A stretch of 64,000 bases of DNA from Paguma larvata. Lineage: Eukaryota > Chordata > Mammalia > Carnivora > Viverridae. Shown in pieces: positions 12,060-24,330 of this stretch; within the stretch, counting starts at the first letter, position 1; every line of letters starts with the position of its first letter. The stretch spans positions 14,182,001 to 14,246,000 of the forward strand of contig CM057844.1 in assembly GCA_030068075.1 (NCBI GenBank), written 5' to 3'. Under the pieces are notes generated by a model that saw only the letters and a list, made by a program, of their open reading frames with translations, did no database searches and was not told the DNA's origin. The position numbers and the translations under genes were made by a program.

Positions 12060-12560
12060 GAATTAGTTATTTGTTCCTGCATAATGGCCTATCCCAAATC
12101 TTAGAGGCTTAAAACAACAAGACTTTGTTAACTCACAAAGTTTCTGAGATTTAGGATAAAGCAGCAACATATTCTGGCTCAGGGTCTCTCATGAAATTGT
12201 AGTCCAATGTTGGTTGAGGCCACTACAATCTTCAGAAGGGCCTGGAGTATGTGCTTCCAAGAAAGCCTATTCATATGCCAGTTGGCTGGAGGTCTCAGTT
12301 CCTTGTCACATAGGCCTCTCTATAGGGTTGCTTGAGTACCTTTATGACATGGTGACTGGCTTCTCCTGGAACAAGTGATCCAAGAGAAAGAAAGGAAGAA
12401 GCTACATGGCCTTTGATTACCTAGTCTCAGAAGTTACACACTATTCTATTCCTTAGAAGTAAGTCACTATGCCCACACTTAAGGGGAAGAGAATTCAGCT
12501 GCACCTGTTTGAGGGAGTGTCAAAGAATCTGCAGATATATTTTAAACCAGCAGAGTAGAG
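12060..12560 (+). mobile_element. Ancient interspersed repeat, family unassigned
   Basis: tagttatttgttcctgcata ... cttagaggcttaaaacaaca is a widespread mammalian repeat start. It is followed by gttggctggaggtctcagtt and an acatggcc block. I recognise it as dispersed but do not assign the family. Confidence 0.6.
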
Positions 12561-12859
12561 TGCCTTTCCTTCAAAAAGCTCCAGAGTACAGCAAATCATT
12601 TTTACCCTGTCGATAAAATATGACCTGGTTTTTGAATGTTTTGCTGGAAAGTTGCAAGAAACATAGAAGTCTTATATTATAATCATTAAAATAGTGAAAA
12701 ATAATAGTATATAATAGTGAAAACATAATACTTATGAGAATAGGTGAGAGAATACTGTGCTCTTAGGTCTGGGTAGGTGGGAGGATTTGGGAAGAGTAGA
12801 GGATACCAGTGGTTTCGATTTAGTACTTTCTGTTTAATATATACAATATTAACTAGCTA

Positions 12860-13155
12860 TCTCATTGTCTCTTTGATTCAACAATCCAACACCAGGCACC
12901 ATGATAAATGAGACAAAATTCCAGCTTTCAAGGCTGAGAGATAGATGGAAGAGAACTATCCTAGATAATCTGTCCCAGCCCAACCCAGCCCAGACAGAAC
13001 TCCATCTGACCATAGATGAGTGAGCCCAGTAGAGACCAGGAGAACCACCCAGCTCAGATAGGTTGAATCCTGCAGAAATGTGAGACATTGATATTTATTG
13101 TTGTATGCCTCTGAGCTTGTATGATTGTTATACACCAATAGTAGCTAATACAACT
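12860..13155 (+). mobile_element. MaLR-type LTR 3' part (tentative)
   Basis: ccatagatgagtgagcccag, then aatcctgcagaaatgtga and the end gttatacaccaatagtagct aatacaa resemble the 3' half of MLT1-class LTRs. Confidence 0.5.
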
Positions 13156-13159
13156 TTAC

Positions 13160-14060
13160 AGTGTGGTGAAAAAGATAAACTGAAAGGCAAAGTTTGCAGT
13201 GAGATATGATACATATCATACTTGAAGACTGAATAGGAGGCTCTAACAAGAGCGAGAAGGAAGGGTCTAAATCTACCTCAGGGTGATCATGGAAGCTGAA
13301 GACTTCAGGTAATGCCTGAACAGAGTCCTAAGGATGAACTGGTGTTTGCCAGAGTGGGTTGGAAGACTGAGGCTGAGGTGGGGAACCACATTATTTTCAG
13401 GTAACTGCGAGATCTTAGTAAACTAGAAAGCAGTTGTAATGGATGGGTCCTAACTGTTGGCAGTCACTGGATCATGAATCACTTCATATGTCCTGCTAAA
13501 GAGTTATCTTTATCTTAAAGGAAACCATGTAAAAGCAAGGATTAAAGAGGCATAACATAATCAGATTGATGGTTTATTAAGCCCGCCCTAGGAGTGGTGT
13601 GGACTCAGGCAGGAATTAGGGTGGCTAGTCTTGAAACTGTGCTCCTCCAGATATGGCCATGGGAAAGAAGAGGACAGAGGAGGGAGATATTAGGAGGTGG
13701 TTCAGACAAGGCTTGGCAGCTGATATAATGAGGGGGTGGAATTTGGCTTCGGTTCTGAAGCAGAAGAGTTTGGAAGGGGGCGGTGGTAAGCATTTCAATG
13801 TGGGTCACGATGAGTTTGAAGTGCCTGTGGGTGAGCTGAAAGGAGGTGTTTAGTAGGCAGCCAGAAAAGCAGGTTGGGGCTTCAGAAGAGGAGCCTTCAG
13901 CAGGCACATATTTTGGAGCACCATCCACTTGGAGGCCATGCCTGAAGCTCTTATAGGCAACTTTGGGTTTATGTGGATGAGAAGCAACCCAAATTTTGTA
14001 CCTTAGGGAAACACTGACCCCTAAATGGGGAAAGGAAGAGAAATCAAAGGAGACTAACAA
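13160..14060 (-). mobile_element. L2 LINE ORF2 region, reverse orientation
   Basis: The plus strand reads as antisense L2: gtttgaagtgcctgtgggtg, ggtgtttagtaggcagc and cttagggaaacactgaccc. Broken frames on the minus strand (13605-14108 region) are decayed L2 reverse transcriptase, not a host gene. Confidence 0.65.
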
Positions 14061-14608
14061 AGAGTAGCCAGAGAGAAAGAGAAGACACGGAGGAAAGTAG
14101 TTGCACATAAAACAAAGAGAGGGTTTTTAAGTTGGAGGTTAGCTGTATCACATATCCCAGGGAGACAGAAGCATAGAGGATTGAAAAGTGTTCTGCTTGT
14201 TTGTTTTGTACCCAGAAACTATGATGAGTTTCATGGTGACCTGAATCAAAGGTCAAAAGGGATGAGAAGTGTATTGCAAAGAGTAAACAAGGAAATGGAG
14301 ACAACAATGGATGTTAACTACTGCCTGGTAGAAGAACCATCCATGGTCTCTTGGCTGCAGCTCTAACCTCAGCCATGGATAGATAGTTCTGTGTAGGCTG
14401 TGACTCATTTCAAGCAGACAGCATCTTGCCTCTGGTATGTACTTACAATTCTCCTTTCTGCCCAGAGCTTTTCCAGTGTCCTGGGCACTAGAGAGAGCTT
14501 GCTTAGGGCAGTACATGCAAGCTCAGAAGATGGTGGAATTGATGCCTCTATGGGAGAAATAATAATCATCCACCCATGGGGATGAAAGCTAGTTAATAAA
14601 TGCTTGTC
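14061..14608. other. Intergenic, no feature recognised
   Basis: No gene and no repeat that I can name. Several overlapping short frames on both strands look random. Confidence 0.45.
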
Positions 14609-15657
14609 TTGCATTATTCGTAATAGCTGAGATATGGAAATAACCTAAATGTCCACTGACATTTGAATGAATAAAGAAAGTATGGTGTATATATACACAA
14701 TGAAATATTATTCAACTATAAAAAAGAAGGAAATTCTGCCATTTGTGACAACATGCATGGAGCTCGAGAGCATTATGTTAAATGAAATAAATCAGAGGAA
14801 GACAAATACTATATGGTTTCATTTATATGTGGAATCTGCAAAAAACCAAACTCATAGTAATGGGGACTAGAATGATGGTTGCTGGAAGGGTGGGTGAGAA
14901 TTGGGGAGATGTTGGTCAAAGGGTACAGATTTCCAGGTATTAAAATGAGTAAGTTCTAGGGATCTAATATCCAGCAAGGTGACTATTGTTAACAAATTTT
15001 GTATCTTATACTTGTAAGTTGCTAAAGGAGTAAATCTTAAACGTTCTGGCTGTAACAGCACTCTAAGCAGTCTTAAGGATTATTTTGCTTGAAGCTCTGC
15101 ACTCCTTGCATCAAGTCCCTAAGACCTAAGTCCCTTGATCCGTAGTACAACTAACCTTCTTTCCTTGAGGCTGGCCTTGAGAAGTGAAGGACCAAACTTT
15201 CCCAGAAGATAATGCCTGACCACATTGGAAAACAGCTGCTGCAGACGCCAGCAAGTCTATTCAGGGTCCTACCAACATACCACTAACCACCTGGGCACCT
15301 GTTTCTCCCACACCTAGTCCCCTCCTTTTTCCTGTGCCTCCCCCTTTAAAGTGCTCAGCATCTTCCCAAGTGGCCTCCTTCCTGAATAAAGCACACTTTG
15401 CCTTCCCACCCTCAATAGTCTCTTGAGTACTTATTTTTAAGCAGTGAACACCTGAATCTGAGTTCAGAACCAGTTCTATGTTTGGTAACATTACCACACA
15501 CACAGAAATTTTAATTATATGAGGGGAAGATGTGTTAACTAACCGTATTGTGGTAATAGTTTTGTAATATAAACATGTGTCCAAACATCTTTTTGTACAC
15601 TTTAAGCTAACATAATGTTATATGTTAATTATATCTCAATAAAGCTGGGGAAAAAAT
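14609..15657 (+). mobile_element. L1 3' end split by an LTR
   Basis: 14609-15050 carries the L1 ORF2 end/3'UTR (taatagctgagatatggaaa, ctaaatgtccactgac, atgaaatattattcaactat). 15491-15657 carries its terminus (ttatatctcaataaagctgg plus a short A run). The middle is a foreign LTR-like segment. Confidence 0.85.
15051..15490 (+). mobile_element. LTR-like element inserted in L1
   Basis: The segment begins TGTAACAG and ends GGTAACA. It contains AATAAA at 15385-15390 followed by a U5-like pyrimidine-rich part. It interrupts a recognisable L1 on both sides. The borders are approximate and I see no clear target duplication. Confidence 0.6.
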
Positions 15658-16408
15658 GCCTGTCTTCCTCTCAAGAGTGGACAGATTCTGAGAAGGATTC
15701 TGCAAACTTCTCCAAGGTCCCATGGAATTAAGCCACATTACCTAGAATGGAGATATTGACAACATATGCTTATATGGGCATTTCTTCCTCACCAGATCCC
15801 TTACTCCTTCTCTCTGGGATCACGTCCCAGATAAATTACTAGAAACTGAGTCCTTATCTCATGCTTTGTTTGGGTAGACTCTAAATTAAAAAGGAAATCT
15901 TTTACACTAGAGATTTAAGATAAATATATAGATTTCAACAGGTACTCACTCACTGAACTCTCTCTCCTTAAAGCTTCTGCTGCTTAGGTAGCCATGTTTC
16001 ATGTCACATGACCTTAATCTCCAACAATAGCTAACTGGACCAAGGGGGAGCATGTGACTGAGCTCAACCAGTCCAAACATACTCTGGTCAGCAACCTATG
16101 CTGTTGCCTGTTTTGTGAACATAGGAGAGGAGCTAATTGGTTTCCCTTTTGGGGGAATTTGAGTAAAAAAATATCTAGAGAATAAAGAAATAAGCAATAA
16201 GAGCCAAAGCTGAAAGATTGAGATGGATAGGAGTAGAGAAAACATGGCAGCAACATCATGAGAGAACAAAAGCAGTGTGCTAACAAAAGACAGAGGTGGA
16301 GTTTCCATGGGGCTCAAAGGAATCCTGTATTCTCCTTGATTTTTTAATTCCAGTCATATGACCCTTCACTGTGAGAACCTTTTGTCCACAGTATTAAGTA
16401 GGCTTCAC
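15658..16408. other. Intergenic, possible decayed LTR
   Basis: 15990-16140 (acatgaccttaatctccaac, ctggaccaagggggagcatg) resembles decayed LTR sequence, but I cannot place it. No gene. Confidence 0.35.
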
Positions 16409-16514
16409 ATCCAGTGGAGTCCAATATGAGGCTTGAACTCAGGACCCTGAGATCAAGACCTGAGAGGAGATCAAGAGTGGGATGCTTAACTGACTGAGCC
16501 ACCCAGGTGCCCCT
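16409..16514 (-). mobile_element. Carnivore SINE, tRNA-related head only
   Basis: ggcttgaactcaggaccctg, then gagatcaagacctgag and actgagccacccaggtgccc: the reverse-complemented tRNA-like head without the CT body. Confidence 0.9.
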
Positions 16515-17401
16515 GGTCTATAGTACCTTTAGTGAGACTTTCCTATAGCCACAATAGCCTCCATAGTCAGAGTGACTTCTGGGGAGAAAGTGTGCCGATG
16601 CCATTGTTCATGCCTTTAAACCAACGCCCTTCCCTTCTTCACCCTGTCTGGATCTGGCAGGCCAGCTTATGTGGACTTCATCACCTCTTCCCTTCCCCTG
16701 CCTCCTGGCAGGTTTAGCACAGCAGAAAGGCCAGGGATCAGAAGGGGGGACAGGAGAGAAACTATGGTGTTTATCCCCAGCTTCCTTTGATTGTGTTGCC
16801 ATAAGGTAACTCCATCTCTCCAGGTAAGGCCACAGCTTCTGCCAGGAAGTCCTGTCCATGTTATACAGCCACCCTTTCCTGGTTCAGGGAACTGGTTCCT
16901 TCCTGCATGTCTTCGGAAATAAGGAAGGGAAAGGTCTCTTACTGTTGCTAGCCCCAGGGGACTGTACTTTCCCTCCTGGTTTCTCTACACCTGCCCACAC
17001 CTTCAAAACAGTCCCCATTATGACATTCTCTTTGCATTACTCAGTCCCTCTAGGAACCTGACTGATATGGGAAGATAGTGCAACAAAGGAGGAAAGGGAC
17101 AATTTGAAACCGAAGGGACAGGAAATGCAAATAATTCTTGCCTGATAATTGCAGACTACCAAGTTGCACTACCCCAGGAAACATTTTTCACATTGGGATG
17201 GAATTGTGTGAACTATGCTCCTGCTGACAACTTCAGTTTTTCCTTAAAATATAAAATAAAGTCATGCTAAGAGAGAGGGAGGTAAAAGCGTGAGGCAGGA
17301 GGACTTCCTTTATACTTGAAAGACCCCTGAAGTGGAAAGGAGAGTCAGATGAAGTTGGGTATTTTGTATTTTGTTGCTTTTACAATTGTTTCAAAAACTC
17401 C
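16515..17401. other. Intergenic, no feature recognised
   Basis: The 16600-16760 part is GC-rich (cctctggcag-like blocks) and may be an old repeat. No gene is visible. Confidence 0.4.
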
Positions 17402-17563
17402 TTTTTTTAAAATTTATTTTAATGTTTATTTATTTTTGAGACAGGGAGAGACAGAACATGAGCGAGGGAGGGACAGAGAGAGAGAGGGAGACACAGAATC
17501 TGAAGCAGGCTCCAGGCTCTGAGCTGTCAGCACAGAGCCCGATGCAGGGCTCAAACCGACTGA
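17402..17563 (-). mobile_element. Carnivore SINE, truncated
   Basis: T-rich head, TTTATTTATTTTTGAGACAG, GA-rich body, agctgtcagcacagagcccg and gatgcagggctcaaaccgac. It stops before the last 50 bp of the tRNA-like part, next to the following SINE. Confidence 0.9.
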
Positions 17564-17576
17564 GTTTTAAAAACTT

Positions 17577-17646
17577 CTTTTTTAAAAAAAATGATTTATT
17601 TATTTTATATATAGAGAGAGTGAGTAGGGGAGAGGGAGGGGGTGGG

Positions 17647-17677
<31 letters not shown>

Positions 17678-17806
17678 GGAGAATTCCAAGCATGCTCTAC
17701 GCTCAGCACGGATCTTGACATGGGGCTCAATCCCACAACCCTAGGATCATGACCTGCGCTGAAATTAAGAGTCAGTGCTCAATCAGCTGAGCCACCCAGG
17801 CACTCC
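17577..17806 (-). mobile_element. Carnivore SINE (older variant) with expanded GA tract
   Basis: ttttttaaaaaaaatgattt, a GAGAGA tract at 17650-17680, tgggatca-type B-box remnants and tgagccacccaggcactcc. The outer flanks of the two-SINE block (ttcaaaaactcc at 17391 and ttcaaaaacttc at 17810) match, so one insertion probably landed in or beside the other. Confidence 0.9.
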
Positions 17807-17818
17807 AGCTTCAAAAAC

Positions 17819-18700
17819 TTCTTGTTGAGGTATAACATATATCTCTAAAGTGTACACATATCATATTATATAGTTCAGTGAATTTTTGCAAACTGAACAC
17901 ACCCATGTAATCAGCCCCCATGTCAAGAAATAGGACATTGCCAATACTCTAGAAACTTCCCTTGTTCCTGGTTGACTCACTAAACCCAAGGGTAAACACT
18001 ATCCTAACTTCAAATGCTGTGGATTAATTTATCCTCTCCTTGAATTTTATATACATAGGATCAAACAATATATTCTTATTAGGCTTCTTTTATTCCATAC
18101 TGAATTAGTAAGGTTTATGCATGTTGCTTCAGCAGTTAGTTGTACTTTGCTCATTCTCATTGCTGTAAGTACTACATTTGTGAATAACCATAATAGATTT
18201 CCTTATTCTATTGTTTTTTTTTAAATATTTTTTACTGTTTATTTTTGAGAGACATAGAGTATGAGCAGGGGAAGGGCAGAGAGAGAGGGAGATACAGAAT
18301 CTGAAGCAGGCTCCAGGCTCTGAGCCGCCAGCACAGAGCCTGACGCGGGGCTCGAACTCACAGACCGTGAGATCATGACCTGAGCTGAAGTCGGCCGCTT
18401 AACCAACTGAGCCACTCAGGTGCCCCCTTATTCTATTGTTAACGGGCATTTAGGTAAATTTTGGTTTGAGACTGTCATGAATATTTCTGCTCTGAACATC
18501 CTATTATGGATGTGTCTTTTGGTGAACAAAAAGATGATATTTAGGAACAGAATTGCTAAATCGTAGTGTATGTACACATTTAGCTTCCATAGATACTACC
18601 AAATGGTTTTCCGAAGTGGTAGTACCAATTTACAGCACCACCTACTGGGCATGGGAGTTCCAATAGGACCATATGTTTTCATTGGCATCAGTTCAGGTCA
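17819..18700 (-). mobile_element. Old L1 3' region (L1M-like), reverse orientation, split by a SINE
   Basis: The plus strand reads as antisense L1M: ttgttgaggtataacatata, gaacacacccatgtaatcag, acgggcatttaggtaaattt, and tggttttccgaagtggtagt with accaatttacagcacc. A SINE with a perfect duplication sits at 18216-18425. Confidence 0.8.
18201..18440 (-). mobile_element. Carnivore SINE with perfect 15-bp target duplication
   Basis: The direct repeat ccttattctattgtt at 18201-18215 and 18426-18440 brackets a SINE ending gagccactcaggtgcccc. The flank identity implies a fairly recent insertion. Confidence 0.95.
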
Positions 18701-21425
18701 CTACATGATTTTCGCCAGCGTTCCCAAGAACCCCAGGCACAGGGGGAATCAGATAGAGGACTACACTGATCCAGAGTTTGGGGTTTGCGGTCCATGGCTG
18801 AAGGGCAAAAAGTTGAAGATGCTGATATGAGAGTGGAAGGCATCATGCACTGGGGATTTTGCTGGCACTGGAAGCTGGACTTATTGATAGATAACTAGAA
18901 GCAGGACCTAGAAGTTTGAAGGGCATAGGCAGAGATGTAAGAACATGAGAGAAGAGAGTTATGAATTATTTTGGTCATAGGATGAGTTTGGAGAACTGTT
19001 GAATGCCTTGAGACTGAAGATGAGAACAGCTTGAATGAGAACAGCTTCAAACTGTAGAAACTTGTAATCAAGGTCACCTTGACAATGGCCATGAGAATAA
19101 AGGGGGAACCAAGGAACACCGGTGGGGTTATCTCAGAAGATGAAGGAGAAATAGCCTGAGAGTGGCAACAGGGAACTAAGTCCCTAACCAGTCCCATGTC
19201 CTCCAATCTTTCAGTCACTATTTTTATTTAACTTCCTTTTTATATTTCTTTCTTGTTCCCTTTTAACTAGTTATGTCACTCCTGCCCTCATTTTCTTCTG
19301 TTATCACTTTGCCAGCATTGTTCAGTCATTTCTTCGCTGGTGTCCCTTTTTCTTTTCTTCTTCCTTATGCTGAATGTCCTGACCCTTTGCCTCTGGGTCT
19401 TCAGGATTTAAAAAGACAACACAACAGCAACAACAACAACAACAACAACAAGTCTTCCTTACTCCTTTCTGGTATCATCTGAAACCTGTGCTCCAACACC
19501 AATATTTAGAACATTATTTTTGCCATCTATTCTACAATTTGCCTTTTTAAAATTGCCCTCCAGGTTGTTCTGGAACAATGGCCTTTAGAGGTTTTAGTTT
19601 TTGTTTTGTTTTGTTTTTGCATTTTCTTTTTTATCAGTGGAAGCTCTTTCAAATAACATCTCAGTTGACCCTATATATGGAGTAGGGAAATGTGGAGTTG
19701 TTGTTATGATGTGAATGATGCCCCCCTACAGTTGAGCAGTATGTAACCTGCACAACTGTATACAGTTCATTGTAGATACTTCTTAAATATACCTTCAGAT
19801 TCTCTTGTCCCTTTCTCTTATTCCAGCCACAGCAGTGGCAACTAATTTCATGCAGACTTCAACCAGCCTCGTATAAGTATGAACTAAGAGTGTCTACCTA
19901 CTTCAGTTCCACCTCTCACTGCTGTAGAAATTCTTTGCTCCTCTAAGGCAGGGCATCCTTGGAAAGAACCCCTTGACATACATGTGCACAACCCAAGAAT
20001 ACAGGGGAGTTAACGTCCTGTACCGTGACTACACTTGACCAAAGGGAGATGGAAGCAGATGGGTAAATCTCCCTTTCTTGCCCCAAGAAGATAGTTCTGA
20101 TGTGCATTTTGCAAGGTTTCTCAGCTGCCTCATGGGAATTAAACACCCAGATAGGTGCCTGTAGCAATGCTAACTCTACCCTGAATTCTGGCATTAGCTC
20201 TCCTTCCCTCAGCATTTCACTCTCCCACCACTCACTCCTGCTCCCAGGAATCACACTCTCAGATTAGCTATTGAGACTTATGCCACTGTCTCAAGCTTTA
20301 TTTTCTGAGGAACCAGCCAGTAACACCCCCTAATTCAACACCTGGGGTGTGGGGAAAGCACTTCCAAGGCACTTCGGTGATTTTTCTTGGCTCGAAATTA
20401 TTGTTCTGGAATAAAATTATGTTGAGGTAGTTGGTAGGAATATCTTGACTGAAGAACTAAATGCTCATTATTCTTGGAGCTGGAATTTGCATTTCAGGTG
20501 CATACGTGAAAGTTGAGCAGGCAGAAATTGAAATGGGCCATTGTCATGGTCAAATCGATAGGTGTGGAAAACAAAGTGGATTTTTAGTAGAGAGATATAA
20601 AAGCTCCAGTCCCTTAGAGAATCTACTTGGCCTAGTTTGGAGTTTTGCCTTTAATAACAGAAGAGAATATGGGTTTAGGTCTCTAGGGATTTCTATCTCC
20701 ACAGATTCTGAAAGTTTAAAAACACACACCATTAGCACTTGCCTCATCTTTCCTAAACTGGCGGTTGTCACAGCTCCTTTAAAGAAGTAAGACAGTGCCT
20801 GAGAAGACAGCAGTCACCTCCCACACCCCCACTCCCCCAGACACCCAGGATACATCTTGTGTATACTTAAGCTGTCTCTGACACACATAATTTCTTTTTC
20901 ATCCCTGAGTAATCAGTCTTTTTTATCCTCTTAGCAAGGAGAACAGTATATTTTTGTACAGAAAAGAATGGGAGGAAAGGAGAATAAAAGAAAGCCCTCT
21001 CCCCCCAAGAAATTTCACTGTAAATTCCCACAATATAGCAACAAATAAAAGATGATGGCAAGGAAAAACTACAGAAGCTTCTAGAATAAGGACATTTCTC
21101 AAGTGCTGGTTGAGGATCCATTTCTATTTTGAACATTTTAAAATCGTTTTTTCAAGTTCTGTTGTTTAGGGGTTAACGATGGTGCGGAAACCCTATTGCT
21201 CTGAATAGGAGGGATTAGTTTCCCTATTTCAGGATTAAGGTCAGTCTTATCAACAGGCTGCCACATCCTGTCAGCAAGCCTCAGGCCTACGATCATTCTG
21301 CTCACCATTCTCAAATCCTCCCTAGGGCTGCTGGCCCACTGAGCCCTACTTTTTCTTTTGAATATTACTAACAGGGAAGAATACTAGCATGAGTCCATTC
21401 TAAGACATACTGAGGGCTCACCCTA
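18701..21425. other. Intergenic; possible L2 remnant and a (CAA)n tract
   Basis: 18870-19160 resembles antisense L2 weakly. (CAA)n lies at 19426-19450. 19500-21425 shows no feature that I can name, only short random frames. Confidence 0.45.
19426..19450. repeat. (CAA)n microsatellite
   Basis: Eight or so uninterrupted CAA units. Confidence 0.9.
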
Positions 21426-21429
21426 ACCT

Positions 21430-21965
21430 TTTCTTTGCATGAGATTCTAAAGACACAGAGGAGAAGAGGATTCCACAGGCCTCTGAGGTTAGATTGATTG
21501 TGAAGAGAGCCACATTATTCACTCTTCTCCTTGCAATATGACTTTGAAGCTTTTCCCAGTAAAGAGGTGGAATAGATTTCCTTATGTCTTGAATTTGAAC
21601 TGTTACTTGCTTTGGCCAATAGAATATGGTAGAAGCAGTGAGCCTAGAAGAGGTTTTGCAGTCTTCCACTCTTTTTGACTGCCATGAGGGAAAGTCCTGG
21701 CTGACCTGCTGCAGAATGCGAGATCCCATAGAGAAGAAGTGAGGAGCCTCAGCCAATAGCTGTCCAATTCCCAGAGTTCCCAGAGGCTAAGTTGTCCAGC
21801 TGATCAGCAGTTGACTACAATCATGTGAGAAACTCAGTCAAGACGAGAAGAACTGCCAGCCAAACCTAGCTCAAAATGCCAAACTACAGACCTGTGAGCT
21901 AAATAAATATTTATTGTTTTAAGGCACCATGTTTTGAGAAAAGTTTGTTACAAATCAGTAGAAAG
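21430..21965 (+). mobile_element. MaLR-type LTR (tentative)
   Basis: cttgctttggccaatagaat, the block aagtcctggctgacctgctg, and the end gagctaaataaatatttatt gttttaagg with tttgttac fit MLT1-class LTRs (the usual poly(A) region and terminal block). Confidence 0.6.
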
Positions 21966-22029
21966 CAGGTATAGAAGATTCATAGCATCCACCATATTCT
22001 TTGGATCCTTTGCCTAGTATGTCTCATTA

Positions 22030-22247
22030 TTTTTTTAGAATTACTTTTTTATTTTAGAGAGGGAAAGAGAGAGAGAGATAAAGCATGTACAAGCAGGGGA
22101 GAGGTAGAGAGAGAAACCGAAGCAGGCTCCACTCTCAACTCAGAGCCTGACGCCTGACGTGGGACTTGATCCCATGACTCTGGGATGATGACCTGAGTAG
22201 AAGTCATGAGTCAGATGCTCAACCAACTGAGCCAGCCAGGTGCCCTT
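22030..22247 (-). mobile_element. Carnivore SINE, diverged
   Basis: tttttattttagagagggaa, agcaggctccactctcaact, and caaccaactgagccagccag gtgccc. More diverged than most copies here. Confidence 0.93.
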
Positions 22248-22554
22248 CTAATTTGCCTTATTATTATTAAAAGTATTGGCAGCAATAATAACAACATGTA
22301 ATATTAGGATAGAACTGTAGAGTGTGCAACTCATTTGGTTCTCATAACATCTAGGGAATAACTCCTATGTTGGACATGAACAATAGCAACAAGCAATGTT
22401 AATGCTCTTGACTTTTATAATCTTTGGATACAGGTCAGAAAGACTGACCTTTCACCTTTCAATGGTGAAAAATTTAGAGTACATTTCTCTATAGCAGTGT
22501 TTTGGGGGAGATGTTCAGAAACTGGCATATATCTCATGAGAATGTATTGTCTGA

Positions 22555-22800
22555 GGTAGGGCTTCCCCAGAAGCAGACCCTGGGACAAGGATTTCAGGAA
22601 AAGTAGTTTATTTGAGAAGATATTCCAGGAAACACAAATAGTGAGGTGGGAAAGAGAGAAGAAAAGACAATCAATAAAGACAGTGATAATTACCAAAGTA
22701 TTGTATGAGGGATCAGAGATTGATTCTGCTGTGGGAACTCTGGGAAACAGTGTAGAGTACACGACTCAGAGCTATTCCAGCCTGGGGCCAAAGAAACTGG
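22555..22800 (+). repeat. Unassigned ancient interspersed repeat, copy 2
   Basis: cttccccagaagcagaccct and agtagtttatttgagaagat followed by ccaggaaacac; the same type of block as at 9690-9920. Confidence 0.45.
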
Positions 22801-23679
22801 GCATCTACTAACCAATCCCCATCCATCCTTGGTTAAGGACTGCTTCTTGGAGCATTAAAACTTCAGCAGTTCTGGTGTTCTGTATCTCAAGGTGGAGATT
22901 TGAAGTATTCTTCACTGCAAAGAGTCTTTGTGAGTAGAGGTAAGTGCTCAGAGGATATGCCTAGGGCACTAGCATTGTCTAGTAGAAGGATTATGGGCCA
23001 ATTTTTTCTGAGCTGCTTTGTAGAAAGGGGATCATAAACTTAAGGAAGTAAGCTCCCTGAACAGAATGGTCTTGAAGCTGTGTTATGGCTAGAGGCTGGA
23101 GGAGCTAAGAATAGTAAAATGGTGGTACCCCATTTTGGGATTGGGACTCTGGAATAGTTAAATGTCTGGATGCTTTGGCAACTCATCCTAGAAATAGCCT
23201 TGGGCACTAAGGTTAAATGACTTGTTAATGATTTACTTTTTGTTAGTTTCCTTGTTTCCCAAAGTGTCCTACATTCTAGATGGATTTGGGCTTCCAAATC
23301 CTAGATAGAGACCTTGAGATTTGTGACTAACTTGCTTGAAGGTAAACTAGTAGGTCAATGATTGTATGAAGACCACTTGGACCTTGAAGTCAACTGAGAC
23401 TACTCTACTCTACTGAGACAATTTGACTTGATGTTCATTCCTTGCACGCTGTTTGTTTCATCCTCTGGACTTCCTTCCTCTCTGAGCCAAGGATATTTGC
23501 AAGTTTCTTCTGGACAATGTGGGAAATAGTTAAAACCAGGACTGACTGAGTTGCAGAGGAGGAGTTCCAGTATTACTAAATGAAAAATTATACATTGTAC
23601 ATTTGTTTCATCATTCCCCAAATCTGCTTTTCAAATGGGTTCACCCTAGACATTTTGGTTACTCCAAACCTTTTAAGAA
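22801..23679. other. Intergenic, no feature recognised
   Basis: No gene, RNA or nameable repeat. Confidence 0.45.
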
Positions 23680-24000
23680 TTCTCTACTTAAACTTCACTT
23701 ATCTGTGATGTTCTTCCCCAATCATTCTATCTTAAAATAATACCTTCTTCACCTTCTGCACTCTTTCTGCCTTCACTGCTTACATTTCTGTGTGACACAT
23801 ACCATCTGATATACTTCATATTTGACTTGTTGATTTATCTATCTCCTTCAGATTGAATATAAATTCAATGAATGCTGAAAATTTTCCTTGTTCCCCCTGC
23901 TGCCTTCTCCCCTCCCCCTACCCCGTGTATTCCCAATACTTAGAACAGGGCCTGGCATAGAAGCTCAATAAATATTTCATGAATGAATGAACAAATGAAT
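23680..24000 (+). mobile_element. L2 LINE 3' end
   Basis: cttcactgcttacatttctg, then acttagaacagggcctggca and agctcaataaatatttcatg aatgaatga, the L2 terminus. Confidence 0.75.
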
Positions 24001-24149
24001 CAAAGTGTTCACCAAGACTTTTGGCTATGAAGTCCAGTACATTTGTCTTTGCTGCTCTTTGTGAAGCCAAATGTCTCCTGGAGTTTCCTGGCTGGTTGAA
24101 TTGAGAGAGGCACAATCCTGGATTCATCTTCCAGGCCTCCCTATAGCTT

Positions 24150-24330
24150 TGGAGTCACACGCATCTGTTTCAAATCATGCCTACATCATCAATTATTAGC
24201 TGAGAGGTCTTGTTCAAATAAACTATTAATTTCTTCTGCCAAATGGGCTAATGACCACATTTTGTAGCATTTTTAATAGGGTTTAATGAGCCAACATAAA
24301 TAAGGCACTTAACATAGCACCTGGCATGTA
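24150..24330 (+). mobile_element. MIR SINE fragment
   Basis: The order caaatcatgcctacatcatc, agctgagaggtcttgttcaa, gcacttaacatagcacctgg follows the MIR core and 3' end. Confidence 0.6.

Noticed and set aside
13605..14108. 167-codon minus-strand open frame
   Set aside because: It lies in a decayed antisense L2 element and has no intact RT motif, so it is not a host gene.
18570..18830. Possible processed pseudogene at the end of the L1M fragment
   Set aside because: The first part is antisense L1M and the rest has no recognisable parent protein or poly-A tail.
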